Below, piece after piece: positions 33,290 through 43,458 of a stretch of DNA of 64,000 bases; position 1 is the first letter of the stretch; every line of letters starts with the position of its first letter. Origin of the DNA: Alphaproteobacteria bacterium (GTDB lineage Bacteria; Pseudomonadota; Alphaproteobacteria; Micropepsales; Micropepsaceae); contig JADHVO010000010.1 in NCBI GenBank assembly GCA_016783965.1, positions 62,001 through 126,000 on the forward strand. The letters are read 5' to 3'. The translations under genes were made by a program, and so were the position numbers. The notes under the pieces were generated by a model. It was not told the DNA's origin and ran no database searches. It saw nothing but the letters and a program-made list of their open reading frames with translations.

Positions 33290-35107
33290 ATGCTTGGTCA
33301 GCCGCGCGCCTCTTTCGGCGTGCTCACACGGGCGTTGTGTGTACTTGCCGTCGCCGCAGTGGCCCTCGTGGCCGCCCAAGACGCCGCTCTTGGCAGAGGC
33401 CGCCACTATGGGTGGAGCCGCCCAGCCCCTGCGGGGGGCCGTCATCATCGGCACCGCTACTACGCGCCCATACCAAGCGGCCCCACCGATCCACTCAAGG
33501 ACGCCGCCCTGATCGCCGACGGGCAGACGGGCCGGGTTCTTTATTCGCGTAACGCGAGCCAGCTGCGTCATCCCGCGTCACTGACCAAGATGATGACGCT
33601 CTACCTGCTGTTCGAAGCGCTAAAACGCGGCGACGTAACGATGCAGACCATGCTTCCGATCTCGGAGCATGCCGCCAGCCAAAGGCCAACCAACTTGCAC
33701 CTCTACGCGGGCGACATGATTCCGGTCGACACGGCGATCAAGGCGATCGTGATCCGGTCGGCGAACGACGTCGCGGTTGCCATCGCGGAAGGCCTGGGCG
33801 GGACCGAAGGTCATTTCGCCGAGATGATGACCGACAAGGCGCGAGCCCTTGGCATGCGCGACACTTTCTATCACAACGCGTCCGGTCTTCCGGACGAACT
33901 CCAGATCACCACGGCCAACGATCTCCTGATCCTGGCGCGGCATCTGGCCTACGATTTCCCGCAATACTTTCCGTATTTCGCGACACCGTCCTTCGAGTTC
34001 CGCGGTACGACCTATTTCACACACGATAACCTGATCGGCCGATACATGGGCGCCGACGGCATCAAGACGGGCTACACCAGCTCGTCGGGCTTCAATCTCG
34101 TCTCCTCCATCGTTCGCAACGGTACGCATGTGATAGGCGTCGTGATGGGCGGCCGCACGGCGGCGCGCCGCGATACGGAGATGATGCGGCTGCTCGACGA
34201 ACAGTTCGCACGGATCGCCGTCGCGCCCAACCTCGTCGCGCACAACGGCGTCCCGTGGCGCAATATCACCACGGCCACGCCGACTATGGTCGCGAGCGCC
34301 GACGTTGCGCCGGAAGCCGGCGACGACGAAGACGCTGCCGAGTCGGCTGCTTCCGACACCGAAGCGCTCGGCAACGATCAGAACGTGATCGCCGCTCCGA
34401 CGCCGCCGCGGCCAAACGTCGGTGTGCAGGTGGCAGCCGTCCCGCCGCAGCAGCCGCCGCAGGTGGATTACCACCCGGCGCCCGTCGTGGCGTACCAGCC
34501 CCCGCCGGCACAGCCGCAGCCGCATCCGGCATTGGTTGCGCCGCCGCCCAAGCCGGTACCCGCACCGCCGCCGCGCATCGCCGCCGCACCTGCGGTGACC
34601 TACTCGCCCTATGCGCCGCTTTCGGACGTGCCGCTGCCGAGGGCGAAACCTGAAGCGCCAGGCATGATGGTCGCTGCCGCCGACATGCCAAAAATCACGC
34701 CACTTGCGAAACCCGGCGCGCCGGCGACGCCGCAGCGGCCGGTTCAGGTTGCGATGGCGTCTCCGCCGAAGCCGACGCCCAAACCCGGCCTGCGCAACGA
34801 TGTCGGCGAAGGCGACATCGGCGAGGCCGCGCCCCTTGCCGCGGTTGGCCCTAAGGCGTGGACGATCCAGATCGGCGCTTTCGCCGACATGACGCAAGCG
34901 CGCACGCAACTCGCCGCCTATGCCGAGAAGTCGATGGACGTGCTGGGCCAGGCCGCGCGCATCATCATCCCGTTCACGGCGGTTGACGGCCACACGCTCT
35001 ACCGTGCGCGGTTTGGCCCGTTTGTCGAGCGTGAGGCCCGCGAGGTGTGCTCGCGCCTTACCGAGCGCGGCCAGACCTGCTTCACGGTTCTCGCCTCGTC
35101 GCGATAG
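33290..35107 (+). CDS. D-alanyl-D-alanine carboxypeptidase (S11) with C-terminal SPOR domain
   Basis: 605 residues. A signal anchor (residues ~11-30) leads to a peptidase S11 domain with SLTK (Ser97, Lys100), SAND and KTGYT motifs, the penicillin-binding catalytic set. A Pro/Ala/Gln-rich linker of ~200 residues follows, and a SPOR domain closes the protein (WTIQIGAFADMTQA to SRLTERGQTC), which binds denuded glycan at the septum. It trims the pentapeptide at division sites. ATG 33290 follows AGGA at ten bases; TTG 33281 is possible. Divergent to phaP. Confidence 0.92.
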   Translation: MLGQPRASFGVLTRALCVLAVAAVALVAAQDAALGRGRHYGWSRPAPAGGRHHRHRYYAPIPSGPTDPLKDAALIADGQTGRVLYSRNASQLRHPASLTKMMTLYLLFEALKRGDVTMQTMLPISEHAASQRPTNLHLYAGDMIPVDTAIKAIVIRSANDVAVAIAEGLGGTEGHFAEMMTDKARALGMRDTFYHNASGLPDELQITTANDLLILARHLAYDFPQYFPYFATPSFEFRGTTYFTHDNLIGRYMGADGIKTGYTSSSGFNLVSSIVRNGTHVIGVVMGGRTAARRDTEMMRLLDEQFARIAVAPNLVAHNGVPWRNITTATPTMVASADVAPEAGDDEDAAESAASDTEALGNDQNVIAAPTPPRPNVGVQVAAVPPQQPPQVDYHPAPVVAYQPPPAQPQPHPALVAPPPKPVPAPPPRIAAAPAVTYSPYAPLSDVPLPRAKPEAPGMMVAAADMPKITPLAKPGAPATPQRPVQVAMASPPKPTPKPGLRNDVGEGDIGEAAPLAAVGPKAWTIQIGAFADMTQARTQLAAYAEKSMDVLGQAARIIIPFTAVDGHTLYRARFGPFVEREAREVCSRLTERGQTCFTVLASSR

Positions 35108-35830
35108 TCAGTCGCCGAGCAGAAAGTCCTTCGCCTCGTTGATCTTCGAGGCGAGGTAGTCCGAACCGCCCTTGTCGGGATGGTATTGCTGCATCAGACG
35201 GCGATGCGCAGCACGGATCTGCTCGTCCGTAGCGCCCTCCTCCAATCCCAGCACGCTGAGCGCCTCGCGCCGTGTCATGCCGGTGGCGCCGCGCGGCGGT
35301 GGCTCTTCTTTGTGCTTCTCTTTCGGCCGCCAGTCGGGTCCGAAGCGACGTTCGAGATAGGCTTCGAGCAGACGTCGCGTTTCGGCATCGTCGGCTTCTT
35401 CGTAGAACGAAATCAGGGTGTCATGATCGAGGTCGGTGAGGCGGCCGCCGTTGTGCGCACCTTGCAGGATGGTGCCGTTCATCTCGCCGCTCTCGTGATC
35501 CAGTTCCATCTCCAGCCAGGCGGTTCGGACGTTCGAGGTCTGGCCGGACGTCGATGACCCCGTGCTCCAACGGCGGCCCAAAGAGCCGTAGTGCGGCCAG
35601 CCACCCGGCCAAAGATGGCCGCGGGTGAAAAAGCCCCACGCCATGCTGGCGACGAAGGCCCCGGCGGCGGGCCGTTCGGTGAGAAACAACGCAATAGCGA
35701 CGCCGGCCAGGCCGACTGCGCCCGCGTAGCGCAGCACCGTGACGAGCGCCTTGGGACTGGCGCCGACGAATCCGCGCAGCAGAAAGATGAGCAGGACCAG
35801 GGCGACGATGCCGAGGAGAATTTCTCCCAT
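35108..35830 (-). CDS. Membrane-anchored DnaJ-domain protein
   Basis: 240 residues. Two N-terminal membrane helices (~residues 3-60) with [20 protein letters not shown], then an acidic linker, and a C-terminal J-domain (~185-240) with HPDKGGS, the motif that triggers DnaK ATPase. The C-terminus resembles Tim14-type J-domains ([11 protein letters not shown]). Transcribed together with the VWA gene directly upstream (stop and start meet at 35830/35831). Probably recruits DnaK to the membrane; the client is unknown. Confidence 0.85.
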   Translation of the reverse strand: MGEILLGIVALVLLIFLLRGFVGASPKALVTVLRYAGAVGLAGVAIALFLTERPAAGAFVASMAWGFFTRGHLWPGGWPHYGSLGRRWSTGSSTSGQTSNVRTAWLEMELDHESGEMNGTILQGAHNGGRLTDLDHDTLISFYEEADDAETRRLLEAYLERRFGPDWRPKEKHKEEPPPRGATGMTRREALSVLGLEEGATDEQIRAAHRRLMQQYHPDKGGSDYLASKINEAKDFLLGD

Positions 35831-36535
35831 TTATTTGCCGCTCATGCGGTTGGCGAGGCGCAGAACATCGCCACCCTTCTTTTGCGCGTGCTCGCGCAGG
35901 GCGACCGCCCCACCCGTGGCGTAGATCGCGGCGGCGGTGAGCAGGTCGCGCAATTGTTTCGCGGCGCCAGAGTCGAAGCGGGCGTAGACGCCTTTTGTCA
36001 GGCGCGCGATTTCCTGAAACACGGCAGCCGCGTTCGGGTCCTCACCTTCGTGGAACATGAATGCAGGCACACCAAGCAAGGCGAGGCGACCGGCTTCGCC
36101 CGTGGCCTGATCCGCGCTCTCCTCGAACGCGTCACCGACATAGACCAGCGCGCCGACTTTCGTATGGCTGGCCTCCTGCGCGGCGTGTGCGAGCACCCGG
36201 TTGAGCTGCGTGAAGCCGGCGCGGCAGGTGACGTCGCGCATGCGTCTGCCGAGCACGCTGGCCGATGCCGTCCAGTCACTGGCATGGAACTCTCCGGCGC
36301 CGCGAAAGAAGACGAGCTGGACGGCGAGACCGCCGATGCTTTGCGCGACGGCGAACATGTGGGTCTGGATCTCGGTGGCGCGATTCCAGGTCGGCTGGCG
36401 ACTCATGGTGGCGTCAATGGCGAAGATCAGACGACCCTTCGCTTGCGCCAGAGTCGGTACTTTCGCGGCCTTGTTCAGGAACGCGTCGATGTCGTGCGCG
36501 GAAGACGGCTTGGCCGGCAGATTGTCCTTGGGCAT
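35831..36535 (-). CDS. VWA domain-containing protein
   Basis: 234 residues, a single von Willebrand A-like domain. The MIDAS motif is RLIFAIDATMSRQPTW (D41-x-T-x-S, with Ala in DATMS). GALVYVGDAFEES supplies the later Asp. No signal peptide or membrane segment. Adjacent to the J-domain protein with no gap. I do not know a function; a chaperone or scaffolding role is inferred only from the neighbour. Confidence 0.75.
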   Translation of the reverse strand: MPKDNLPAKPSSAHDIDAFLNKAAKVPTLAQAKGRLIFAIDATMSRQPTWNRATEIQTHMFAVAQSIGGLAVQLVFFRGAGEFHASDWTASASVLGRRMRDVTCRAGFTQLNRVLAHAAQEASHTKVGALVYVGDAFEESADQATGEAGRLALLGVPAFMFHEGEDPNAAAVFQEIARLTKGVYARFDSGAAKQLRDLLTAAAIYATGGAVALREHAQKKGGDVLRLANRMSGK

Positions 36536-36592
36536 TGGCGACCCCGAACCGATGCGCCTCCTATGTCGGTATTGGACGCCCGGAATTCCAGT

Positions 36593-39500
36593 CTAACCGG
36601 AAGCCAGGAGCGCCGCATTGCCGCCGGCGGCGGCGGTGTTGACCGTGTAGGTGCGTTCCAGGGCGAACCGCAAGAGATAGTGCGGGCCGCCGGCCTTGGG
36701 ACCAGTCCCTGAGAGACCTTCCCCCCCGAAAGGCTGGACGCCGACCACCGCGCCGATCTGATTGCGGTTCACGTAAACATTTCCGGCGTGGACATGCCGG
36801 CGGACGAAGGCAGCTGTTTCCTCGATCCTGCTGTGCACGCCAAGGGTCAAGCCGTAGCCGGTGGCATTGATCGCCTCACACACCTTGCCGAGGCTGTCGG
36901 CGGAATAGCGCACGACATGCAGCACCGGGCCGAACACCTCGCGGGTGAGCTTGGACAGGCTGTCGAGCTCGAAGGCGTGGGGTGAGAAGAACATGCCGTT
37001 AGACAGCTCCGCAGGGATCGGCAGTTTGCGCAGCAATTTCGCCTCATGGGTCATGCGTTCAGCGTGACGGGCGAGCATGTCGCGCGCCGCCTCGTCGATC
37101 ACCGGGCCTACATCGGTGTCGAGGCGCATCGGGTCGCCAATCTTCAGTTCGTCCATCGCGCCCAGGATGATCTTGAGCATCTTGTCGGCCACGTCGTCCT
37201 GCACGAACAGCACGCGAAGTGCTGAGCAGCGCTGGCCGGCGGAGTCGAAGGCGGACGACAGGGCGTCCTTGGCGACCTGCTCTGGCAGCGCGGTCGAATC
37301 GACGATCATCGCGTTCTGACCGCCGGTCTCGGCGATCAGGGTGGCGATGGGACCGGTGCGGCCGGCGAGCGCGCGGTTGATGGCGGTCGCGGCCTCCGTC
37401 GAACCGGTGAAGGCGCAGCCGATCAGACGGGGATCGGCGAAGAGCGCGTTGCCGATCGTAGGGCCGTCGCCGGGTAGCAGGTGGAGGACATCCGCAGGCA
37501 CGCCGGCATCGTGGAATACCTTCACAGCGGCGGCGGCGATCAGCGGCGTCTGCTCGGCGGGCTTGGCGAGCACGCTGTTGCCGGCGGCGAGGGCGCCGGC
37601 GACCTGACCAGCAAAGATCGAAAGCGGGAAATTCCATGGACTGATGCAGGCGAAGGCGCCTTTGCCGTGGAGGCTGAGTTCGTTGGACTCACCCGTCGGA
37701 CCGGGAAGCTTGATCGAGGTTTCGAACAGCTGTGCGGCGCGGGTGGCGTAGTAGCGCAGGAAATCGACGGCCTCACGCACTTCACCCAGAGCATTGGGTA
37801 GCGTCTTGCCGGCCTCGCGAACGGCGAGTGCCATCAGGAGAGCCTGGTTCTTCTCGAACAGGTCGGCGGCGCGATAAAGGATGCCGGCGCGCATCTTGCC
37901 GCCGAGCCTGTCCCAATCCGGCTGGGCTTCGTGCGCGCTGCCGAGCGCTTCGACAGCTTGTGCCGGTGTGGCGTCGGTTACGCTGCCGACGGCGCGGCGG
38001 CGGTCGGCGGGATCGAGGATCGGCGTCGATGCGCCGGGGCGGGCCTCGCCATCGATCAGCGGCGCCGCCATGTGCGGCCTGGACAGGATGCCGTCTATTT
38101 CCAGCATCAGCGGATCCGCAACCTTCGGATCGCTCCAGACGAAGCCCGCGGAATTCTTGCGGTCGCCCAAGATGTCCTTCGGTAATGGGATCACCGGATT
38201 GCGATGCGGCTGAGTGGCAGCCATCTGCACCACCGGATCGGCGATGATATCGGCGACCGGCGCGTCGTCGTCGGCCAGGCGGTTCACGAAGGACGTGTTA
38301 GCGCCGTTTTCCAGCAGGCGGCGCACCAGATAGGCGAGCAGGTCTTCGTGGCTGCCGACCGGCGCATAGATGCGCGTAGGCACACCGCCGAGCTCACGAT
38401 GAATCTCGTGCAGCGCCTCGCCCATGCCGTGCAGCCGCTGGAACTCGAAATCGCGGCGCGATCCAGCGATGGAGTCGATGGCGGCCAACGTGTGGGCGTT
38501 GTGGGTGGCGAATTGAGGAAACAGTGCATCGCCGGCGCCGAGCATCACGCGGGCGCAGGCGAGATAAGACGTGTCGGTCGCGGCCTTGCGCGTGAACACC
38601 GGGTACTCGATGAGGCCCTGCTCCTGGGCGCGCTTCACCTCGGTGTCCCAGTACGCGCCTTTCACCAGGCGCACGGGGATGCGACGGCTCTGGCGGCGGG
38701 CGAGATCGATCAGCCAGGCGATCACCGGCATGGCGCGCTTCTGGTAACCCTGCACCGCGAGGCCGAGGCCGCTCCACCCATTGAGCGCGGCGCCATAGGC
38801 CTCGAACACGTCGAGCATCAGGTCCAGGCGGTCGGCCTCTTCCGCGTCGACGGTCAACGCAATGTCGGTGGCACGGGCGCGCTCGCCGAGTGCGACCAGC
38901 ACGGGCAGCAGCTCGCTGAACACGCGCTGGCGGTTCACCCACTCGTAGCGCGGGTGCAGCGCGGACAATTTGATCGAGATGCTGGGCCGCTCGAAGATCG
39001 AGCGGCTGTCTTTCGGATTGTTCGTGGCGACGACTTCCAGCGCGTCACGATAGGACGCGGCGTAGCGCGCGGCGTCAGCTTTTGTGTAAGCGGCCTCGCC
39101 CAGCATGTCGAAGGAGTAGCGATAGCCCTTGTCGACCATCGGCTTTGCTTCCTTGAGCGCCTCGGCGATCGTGCGGCCGAGAACGAACTGGCGGCCGAGG
39201 ATGCGCATGGCGTAGCTCACGGCCTGGCGGATCACCGGCTCGCCGGTGCGCGAAACGAGCCGCTTGAAGATGCCATCGAAGTCCCACTTCGCGGTGTCGT
39301 CGAGACGCACGATGCGACCGGTCAGCATGAGGGCCCAAGTCGAGGCGTTTACGAAGAACGAGTCCGACTTGGTCTCGTGCTTGTCCCAGGCAACGCCGCC
39401 AATCTTGTCGCGGATCAGCTTGTCGGCGGTCTCAGCATCGGGTACGCGCAACAGCGCTTCGGCGAGGCACATCAGCGCCACGCCTTCTTCGCTCGACAAT

Positions 39501-39703
39501 GCGTATTCGCGCATGAAGGCATCGACACCGCCGCTGGCGCTCGCATCCTTGCGGATGCTGGCCACGAGTTCCGTAGCCATCTTCTGCGTAGCAGCCGCTT
39601 CCGTCGGCGAGAGCGTCGCCTGCGCGATGCGCTGGTCGACGATGCTGTCTTCGGCGGCGAGATAGACGGAGGAAATTGCGTCGCGCAGCGGCGAGGATGT
39701 CAT
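36593..39703 (-). CDS. putA: Bifunctional proline dehydrogenase / glutamate-semialdehyde dehydrogenase
   Basis: 1036 residues, proline to glutamate in one protein. The PRODH half (~100-480) includes RVRLVKGAYWDTEVKRAQEQ-like residues (VRLVKGAYWDTEVKRA). The aldehyde dehydrogenase half (~520-1000) includes SPWNFPLSIFAGQVAGAL and the catalytic Cys in DSAGQRCSALRVLFV. There is no N-terminal ribbon-helix-helix region, so this is the shorter PutA class that does not repress its own gene. A separate regulator is not adjacent. Diverges from panC. Confidence 0.96.
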   Translation of the reverse strand: MTSSPLRDAISSVYLAAEDSIVDQRIAQATLSPTEAAATQKMATELVASIRKDASASGGVDAFMREYALSSEEGVALMCLAEALLRVPDAETADKLIRDKIGGVAWDKHETKSDSFFVNASTWALMLTGRIVRLDDTAKWDFDGIFKRLVSRTGEPVIRQAVSYAMRILGRQFVLGRTIAEALKEAKPMVDKGYRYSFDMLGEAAYTKADAARYAASYRDALEVVATNNPKDSRSIFERPSISIKLSALHPRYEWVNRQRVFSELLPVLVALGERARATDIALTVDAEEADRLDLMLDVFEAYGAALNGWSGLGLAVQGYQKRAMPVIAWLIDLARRQSRRIPVRLVKGAYWDTEVKRAQEQGLIEYPVFTRKAATDTSYLACARVMLGAGDALFPQFATHNAHTLAAIDSIAGSRRDFEFQRLHGMGEALHEIHRELGGVPTRIYAPVGSHEDLLAYLVRRLLENGANTSFVNRLADDDAPVADIIADPVVQMAATQPHRNPVIPLPKDILGDRKNSAGFVWSDPKVADPLMLEIDGILSRPHMAAPLIDGEARPGASTPILDPADRRRAVGSVTDATPAQAVEALGSAHEAQPDWDRLGGKMRAGILYRAADLFEKNQALLMALAVREAGKTLPNALGEVREAVDFLRYYATRAAQLFETSIKLPGPTGESNELSLHGKGAFACISPWNFPLSIFAGQVAGALAAGNSVLAKPAEQTPLIAAAAVKVFHDAGVPADVLHLLPGDGPTIGNALFADPRLIGCAFTGSTEAATAINRALAGRTGPIATLIAETGGQNAMIVDSTALPEQVAKDALSSAFDSAGQRCSALRVLFVQDDVADKMLKIILGAMDELKIGDPMRLDTDVGPVIDEAARDMLARHAERMTHEAKLLRKLPIPAELSNGMFFSPHAFELDSLSKLTREVFGPVLHVVRYSADSLGKVCEAINATGYGLTLGVHSRIEETAAFVRRHVHAGNVYVNRNQIGAVVGVQPFGGEGLSGTGPKAGGPHYLLRFALERTYTVNTAAAGGNAALLASG

Positions 39704-39750
39704 GGCGATGACGGTTTGGATGGCGCGCGCATTCTAGCTATGTTCACGGC

Positions 39751-40596
39751 ATGAAAACACCAGAGATCGTTCACTCCATCGCCAACCTGCACGCGCGCGT
39801 CGGCGCTTGGCGCAAGAACGGCGCGCGCGTCGGGATGGTGCCGACGATGGGCGCCTTGCACGAGGGCCACCTGTCGCTGGTGCGGGAGACACAAAGCCGT
39901 GCGGACAAGGTTGTGGCGAGCATCTTTGTGAACCCGGCGCAGTTCGCGCCGCACGAAGATTTCGACCGCTATCCGCGCACGTTGGAGACGGACGCCGAGA
40001 AACTGGCGGGCGTCGGGCTCGACCTTATCTTCGCGCCGTCGGTAGCAGAGATGTACCCGGCTGGGTTTGCGACCAAGATCGACGTCGGCGGGCCCAGCTT
40101 GGGGCTGGAGACGGACTTCCGGCCGCACTTCTTTGGCGGTGTCGCGACGGTAGTGACGAAGCTGTTGACGGCCACTCTGCCCGATGTCGCGGTATTTGGG
40201 GAGAAGGATTATCAGCAACTGATGGTGATCAAGCGTTTGACGGTCGACTTGAACCTGCCGGTCGAGATCGTTGGGGCACCGATCATTCGCGAAGCCGATG
40301 GTTTGGCGATGTCGTCGCGCAACGCGTATCTCAAGCCGGACGAGCGGGCCGTCGCTGGGCGGATGAACGTCGTGCTCAACGATGCGGTCGCGCGGTTAAA
40401 GCATGGCGATGCGGTCGATCAGGTCGAGGCGTTCGGCAAGAGCGATCTGCTGGAGGCCGGGTTCAACTCCGTCGATTACGTTGCTGTACGCGATGCGGCG
40501 ACACTGGAGCGGATCGCCCGCCTGGACCGGCCTGCCCGCATCCTGGCAGCGGCGAAGATCGGCGGGACGCGGCTGATAGACAACATGGCGGCCTAG
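39751..40596 (+). CDS. panC: Pantothenate synthetase
   Basis: 281 residues; joins pantoate and beta-alanine with ATP. PTMGALHEGHLSLVR (HxGH adenylation motif), ASIFVNPAQFAPHEDFDRYP, FGEKDYQQLMVIKR and EADGLAMSSRNAYL (KMSKS-like) are all present. panB is not next to it. The TAG stop interlocks with that of DUF1489 (CTAG). Confidence 0.96.
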   Translation: MKTPEIVHSIANLHARVGAWRKNGARVGMVPTMGALHEGHLSLVRETQSRADKVVASIFVNPAQFAPHEDFDRYPRTLETDAEKLAGVGLDLIFAPSVAEMYPAGFATKIDVGGPSLGLETDFRPHFFGGVATVVTKLLTATLPDVAVFGEKDYQQLMVIKRLTVDLNLPVEIVGAPIIREADGLAMSSRNAYLKPDERAVAGRMNVVLNDAVARLKHGDAVDQVEAFGKSDLLEAGFNSVDYVAVRDAATLERIARLDRPARILAAAKIGGTRLIDNMAA

Positions 40597-41027
40597 ATCA
40601 GCCCCAGTTCCACGAGTTCGGCTTGCAGCTTCTCCGGCAGTTTTTCGAGGCCCTTGGTGCCGCGGGCGTCGGGCGGTGCATCCTTTGGGTCCAGGTAGCG
40701 CCAGCCCTGGAAGGCACGGTGGGCGCGCCGCTGCACGGGGACCAGCTTGCTGTCGTAAACGAGGCCGCAATGCGGCGTGCCATTCTTGGTCACTGGGCGC
40801 AGGTCGAGCAACTTCTGGCGCACGGCGATCTGGCCCTTGATCACCCAGTAGAGCGAACCGCCGTCGAGCACCTCGTCCCTGCGCTTTGGCGTCATGCGCG
40901 TGACGTGGACGAGTTCGGGCTTCTTCACCTTGCGCTTCCTCTGGTCCTTGATGCGCTGCGCCTGCCAGTTGGCGAGGTCCTCGATGGATTCGCATCCCAC
41001 GCACAGCTTGATGATGTGAAGCGTCAT
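40593..41027 (-). CDS. DUF1489 family protein
   Basis: 144 residues. LHIIKLCVGCESIEDLANWQ, the Lys/Arg-rich RIKDQRKRKVKKPEL, and GSLYWVIKGQIAVRQKLLDL belong to DUF1489, an alphaproteobacterial family of unknown function; the charged face suggests nucleic acid binding. ATG 41027 overlaps the mccA stop (ATGA), so it is the last gene of that unit. Confidence 0.82.
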   Translation of the reverse strand: MTLHIIKLCVGCESIEDLANWQAQRIKDQRKRKVKKPELVHVTRMTPKRRDEVLDGGSLYWVIKGQIAVRQKLLDLRPVTKNGTPHCGLVYDSKLVPVQRRAHRAFQGWRYLDPKDAPPDARGTKGLEKLPEKLQAELVELGLI

Positions 41028-42925
41028 GCTGCTTTCTGTTCTTGTTGTTTGAAACGAACGACGACGGTACCGTCGGGAACCTGATCGCCCGGCTGCACCT
41101 CTACGGTCGAAACATCCGCGTCGGACGGCGCGGCAAGCGTGTGCTCCATCTTCATGGCTTCCAGCACCGCGAGTGCCTGACCCTTCTTGACGGTCTCGCC
41201 GGGTTTCACCAGCACCTGGATGATCTTGCCGGGCATGGGCGTCGCAACGCGGTCGGCGGTATCGCCGGCGGCCTCGGCAGCCTCGAACGGATCGTAGGGG
41301 CGGACCAGCCAGGTCTCCCCGTCCTCCATCACCGCGACATCGCCGTTGGCGAGCTGCTGCACCTCGGCGTTGCGGCGCACCTGGATGCCGGGGAGCGCGA
41401 CGCCCTTTCGCTTGCCGTCGACCAGGAAGTCGAAGGATTGCGCGGCTTGGCCGCTGTTGCGGAAGCCATCGTAGACGGCCCATGGGTCGTTCTGTTTTGG
41501 CACGGCCATGCGGGTCAACGCCGCAGCAGCCATGCGGTAAGCGTCTGCGGGCGCGGCGGTGTGCGGGATCAGGTCGTGCCCGTGGCGCGCGATGAAGCCC
41601 GTGTCGACCTCGCCGCTCAGGAAATCCTTATGGCGCAGGGCGCGGATGAGGAAGGCGTTGTTGGTCTTCACGCCGGCGACGAAGGTGTGCGCCAGCGCAT
41701 CGGACAGTTTCGCTGCGGTTGCCTCGCGGGAATCGGCGTGGGCGATCACCTTGGCGATCATCGGATCGTAGAACGGTGTGACCATGTCGCACTCGCGCAC
41801 GCCGGTGTCGACGCGGACCTTGTCGTCCGGGATGGAGAAGCGTTCCAGCTTGCCGATCGACGGCAGGAAGCCGGTGTCCGGGTCCTCCGCATACAGACGG
41901 ACTTCGATGGCGCGGCCGTGGATGACGAGGTCGTCCTGCATTTTCGGCAGCCGTTCGCCCGAGGCGACGCGGAGCTGCCATTCGACGAGGTCGGTGCCAG
42001 TGATTGCCTCGGTTACCGGATGCTCCACCTGGAGGCGCGTGTTCATTTCCATGAACCATACTCGGTCGGAGCGCAGGCCTTCCGACGCATCGGCGATGAA
42101 TTCGATCGTGCCGGCGCCGACATAGTTCACGGCCTTGGCGGCCTTCACCGCCGCCTCACCGATGCTCTTGCGCATCGCTTCGCTCATGCCCGGCGCGGGG
42201 GCTTCCTCGATCACCTTCTGGTGGCGGCGCTGGAGCGAGCAGTCGCGCTCGAACAGATGGACCGCGTTGCCGTGCGTGTCGGCGAAAACCTGCACCTCGA
42301 TGTGGCGCGGCCGACTGACGTATTTCTCCAGCAGCACCTTGTCGTCGTTGAAGGCCGACTTGGCCTCGCGTTTGGCGCCTTCGAGCGCGGCGGCGAAATC
42401 CGGAGCCGCCTCGACCTTGCGCATGCCCTTGCCGCCGCCGCCGGCCACCGCCTTTATCAGGACAGGGTACCCGATCTTGGCGGCCTCTGCGGCCAAATGA
42501 TCCGTAGACTGATCATCACCGAGATAGCCGGGCACCACGGGCACGCCGGACCTGGCCATCAGCGCCTTCGCGCGGTCCTTGAGCCCCATGGCGCGGATAG
42601 CACCCGCCGGCGGGCCGACGAAGGCGATGCCGGCCCTGGCGCACGCTTCGGCGAATTCCGCGTTCTCCGACAGGAAGCCGTAGCCGGGATGGATCGCGTC
42701 GGCGCCTGTTCCCTTCGCAGCGTCGAGCACGGCACCGATGTTCAGATACGACTCGCGCGGCGGCGGCGGGCCGAGACGCACGGCGGCGTCGGCCATCTGC
42801 ACGTGCAGTGCCCGCGCGTCGGCATCGGAGTAGACGGCGACCGTCCTGATGCCCATCCGACGGGCAGTGCGCATAACGCGGCAGGCGATCTCGCCACGGT
42901 TTGCTATGAGAAGGGTCTTCAACAT
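41024..42925 (-). CDS. mccA: Methylcrotonyl-CoA carboxylase biotin carboxylase/biotin carrier subunit
   Basis: 633 residues: biotin carboxylase (~1-450; ANRGEIACRVMRTARRMG, ATP-grasp loop AVAGGGGKGMR, FMEMNTRLQVEHPVTE) plus a C-terminal carrier domain with the biotinylated Lys in EAMKMEH. Length and carrier layout fit 3-methylcrotonyl-CoA carboxylase alpha; geranyl- or propionyl-CoA carboxylase alpha cannot be fully excluded. The partner beta subunit gene mccB is 2.2 kb upstream on the same strand. Part of leucine catabolism with isovaleryl-CoA dehydrogenase at 55 kb. Confidence 0.9.
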   Translation of the reverse strand: MLKTLLIANRGEIACRVMRTARRMGIRTVAVYSDADARALHVQMADAAVRLGPPPPRESYLNIGAVLDAAKGTGADAIHPGYGFLSENAEFAEACARAGIAFVGPPAGAIRAMGLKDRAKALMARSGVPVVPGYLGDDQSTDHLAAEAAKIGYPVLIKAVAGGGGKGMRKVEAAPDFAAALEGAKREAKSAFNDDKVLLEKYVSRPRHIEVQVFADTHGNAVHLFERDCSLQRRHQKVIEEAPAPGMSEAMRKSIGEAAVKAAKAVNYVGAGTIEFIADASEGLRSDRVWFMEMNTRLQVEHPVTEAITGTDLVEWQLRVASGERLPKMQDDLVIHGRAIEVRLYAEDPDTGFLPSIGKLERFSIPDDKVRVDTGVRECDMVTPFYDPMIAKVIAHADSREATAAKLSDALAHTFVAGVKTNNAFLIRALRHKDFLSGEVDTGFIARHGHDLIPHTAAPADAYRMAAAALTRMAVPKQNDPWAVYDGFRNSGQAAQSFDFLVDGKRKGVALPGIQVRRNAEVQQLANGDVAVMEDGETWLVRPYDPFEAAEAAGDTADRVATPMPGKIIQVLVKPGETVKKGQALAVLEAMKMEHTLAAPSDADVSTVEVQPGDQVPDGTVVVRFKQQEQKAA

Positions 42926-43230
42926 CTGGCGGGTCGTCCGGTCAAAACCGCAAGCACGTGATCTTTGTTTTTACGGAATCGCACTTTTGTATTCCGGGGC
43001 CGTATCGGCGATGCACTATAGCTTCGGCAATAAAATTGTGCGGCTGAAAACTGACTGTCGTTCTCTGGCGCCCGGCGGACCATCCGCGGGGCGGTACCGC
43101 GAAATGGGTATGCGGCAAACAAACATCAAGTTCGCGCTCGATTTTATTTTGGGGATAACAATTCTGCCGCTTCGCAGGTGCAACCATGTTGTCAGGAAGT
43201 CGTTGCTCAATCCGGTCAGCAACTGGGGAC
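42926..43230. other. 305-base intergenic region upstream of mccA
   Basis: Lies between mccA and a small plus-strand gene. It is AT-richer than its surroundings and should hold the mccA promoter. I see no convincing -35/-10 pair, repeat or terminator. Confidence 0.4.
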
Positions 43231-43458
43231 ATGGACAGCATGAACCGGCTCTATGGGCGGCAGTACGTCATCGAATGGGATGACGAGGTCGGTCGCTATC
43301 ATGTGACCCTGGGACAGGACAGCATCGGCTTCCATCGCACGCCAGACGGCGCGCAGGCCCTGGCAGCGACTCATGCACGGCGCGTGTCGCTTTTTTGCGA
43401 CCAGACCTATGGCGTGACGGTTCGCGTGCGCGCCTCTTCGGCCGCAGCCGCGCGCTAG
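43231..43458 (+). CDS. Small hypothetical protein
   Basis: 75 residues: RQYVIEWDDEVGRYHVTLGQ and FHRTPDGAQALAATHARRVS. No domain recognised; the first part looks like a small beta-sheet. Start is 43231 or 43240. The codon use is coding-like, and its TAG interlocks with the stop of the opposite membrane protein (CTAG), which supports it being real. Confidence 0.5.
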   Translation: MDSMNRLYGRQYVIEWDDEVGRYHVTLGQDSIGFHRTPDGAQALAATHARRVSLFCDQTYGVTVRVRASSAAAAR

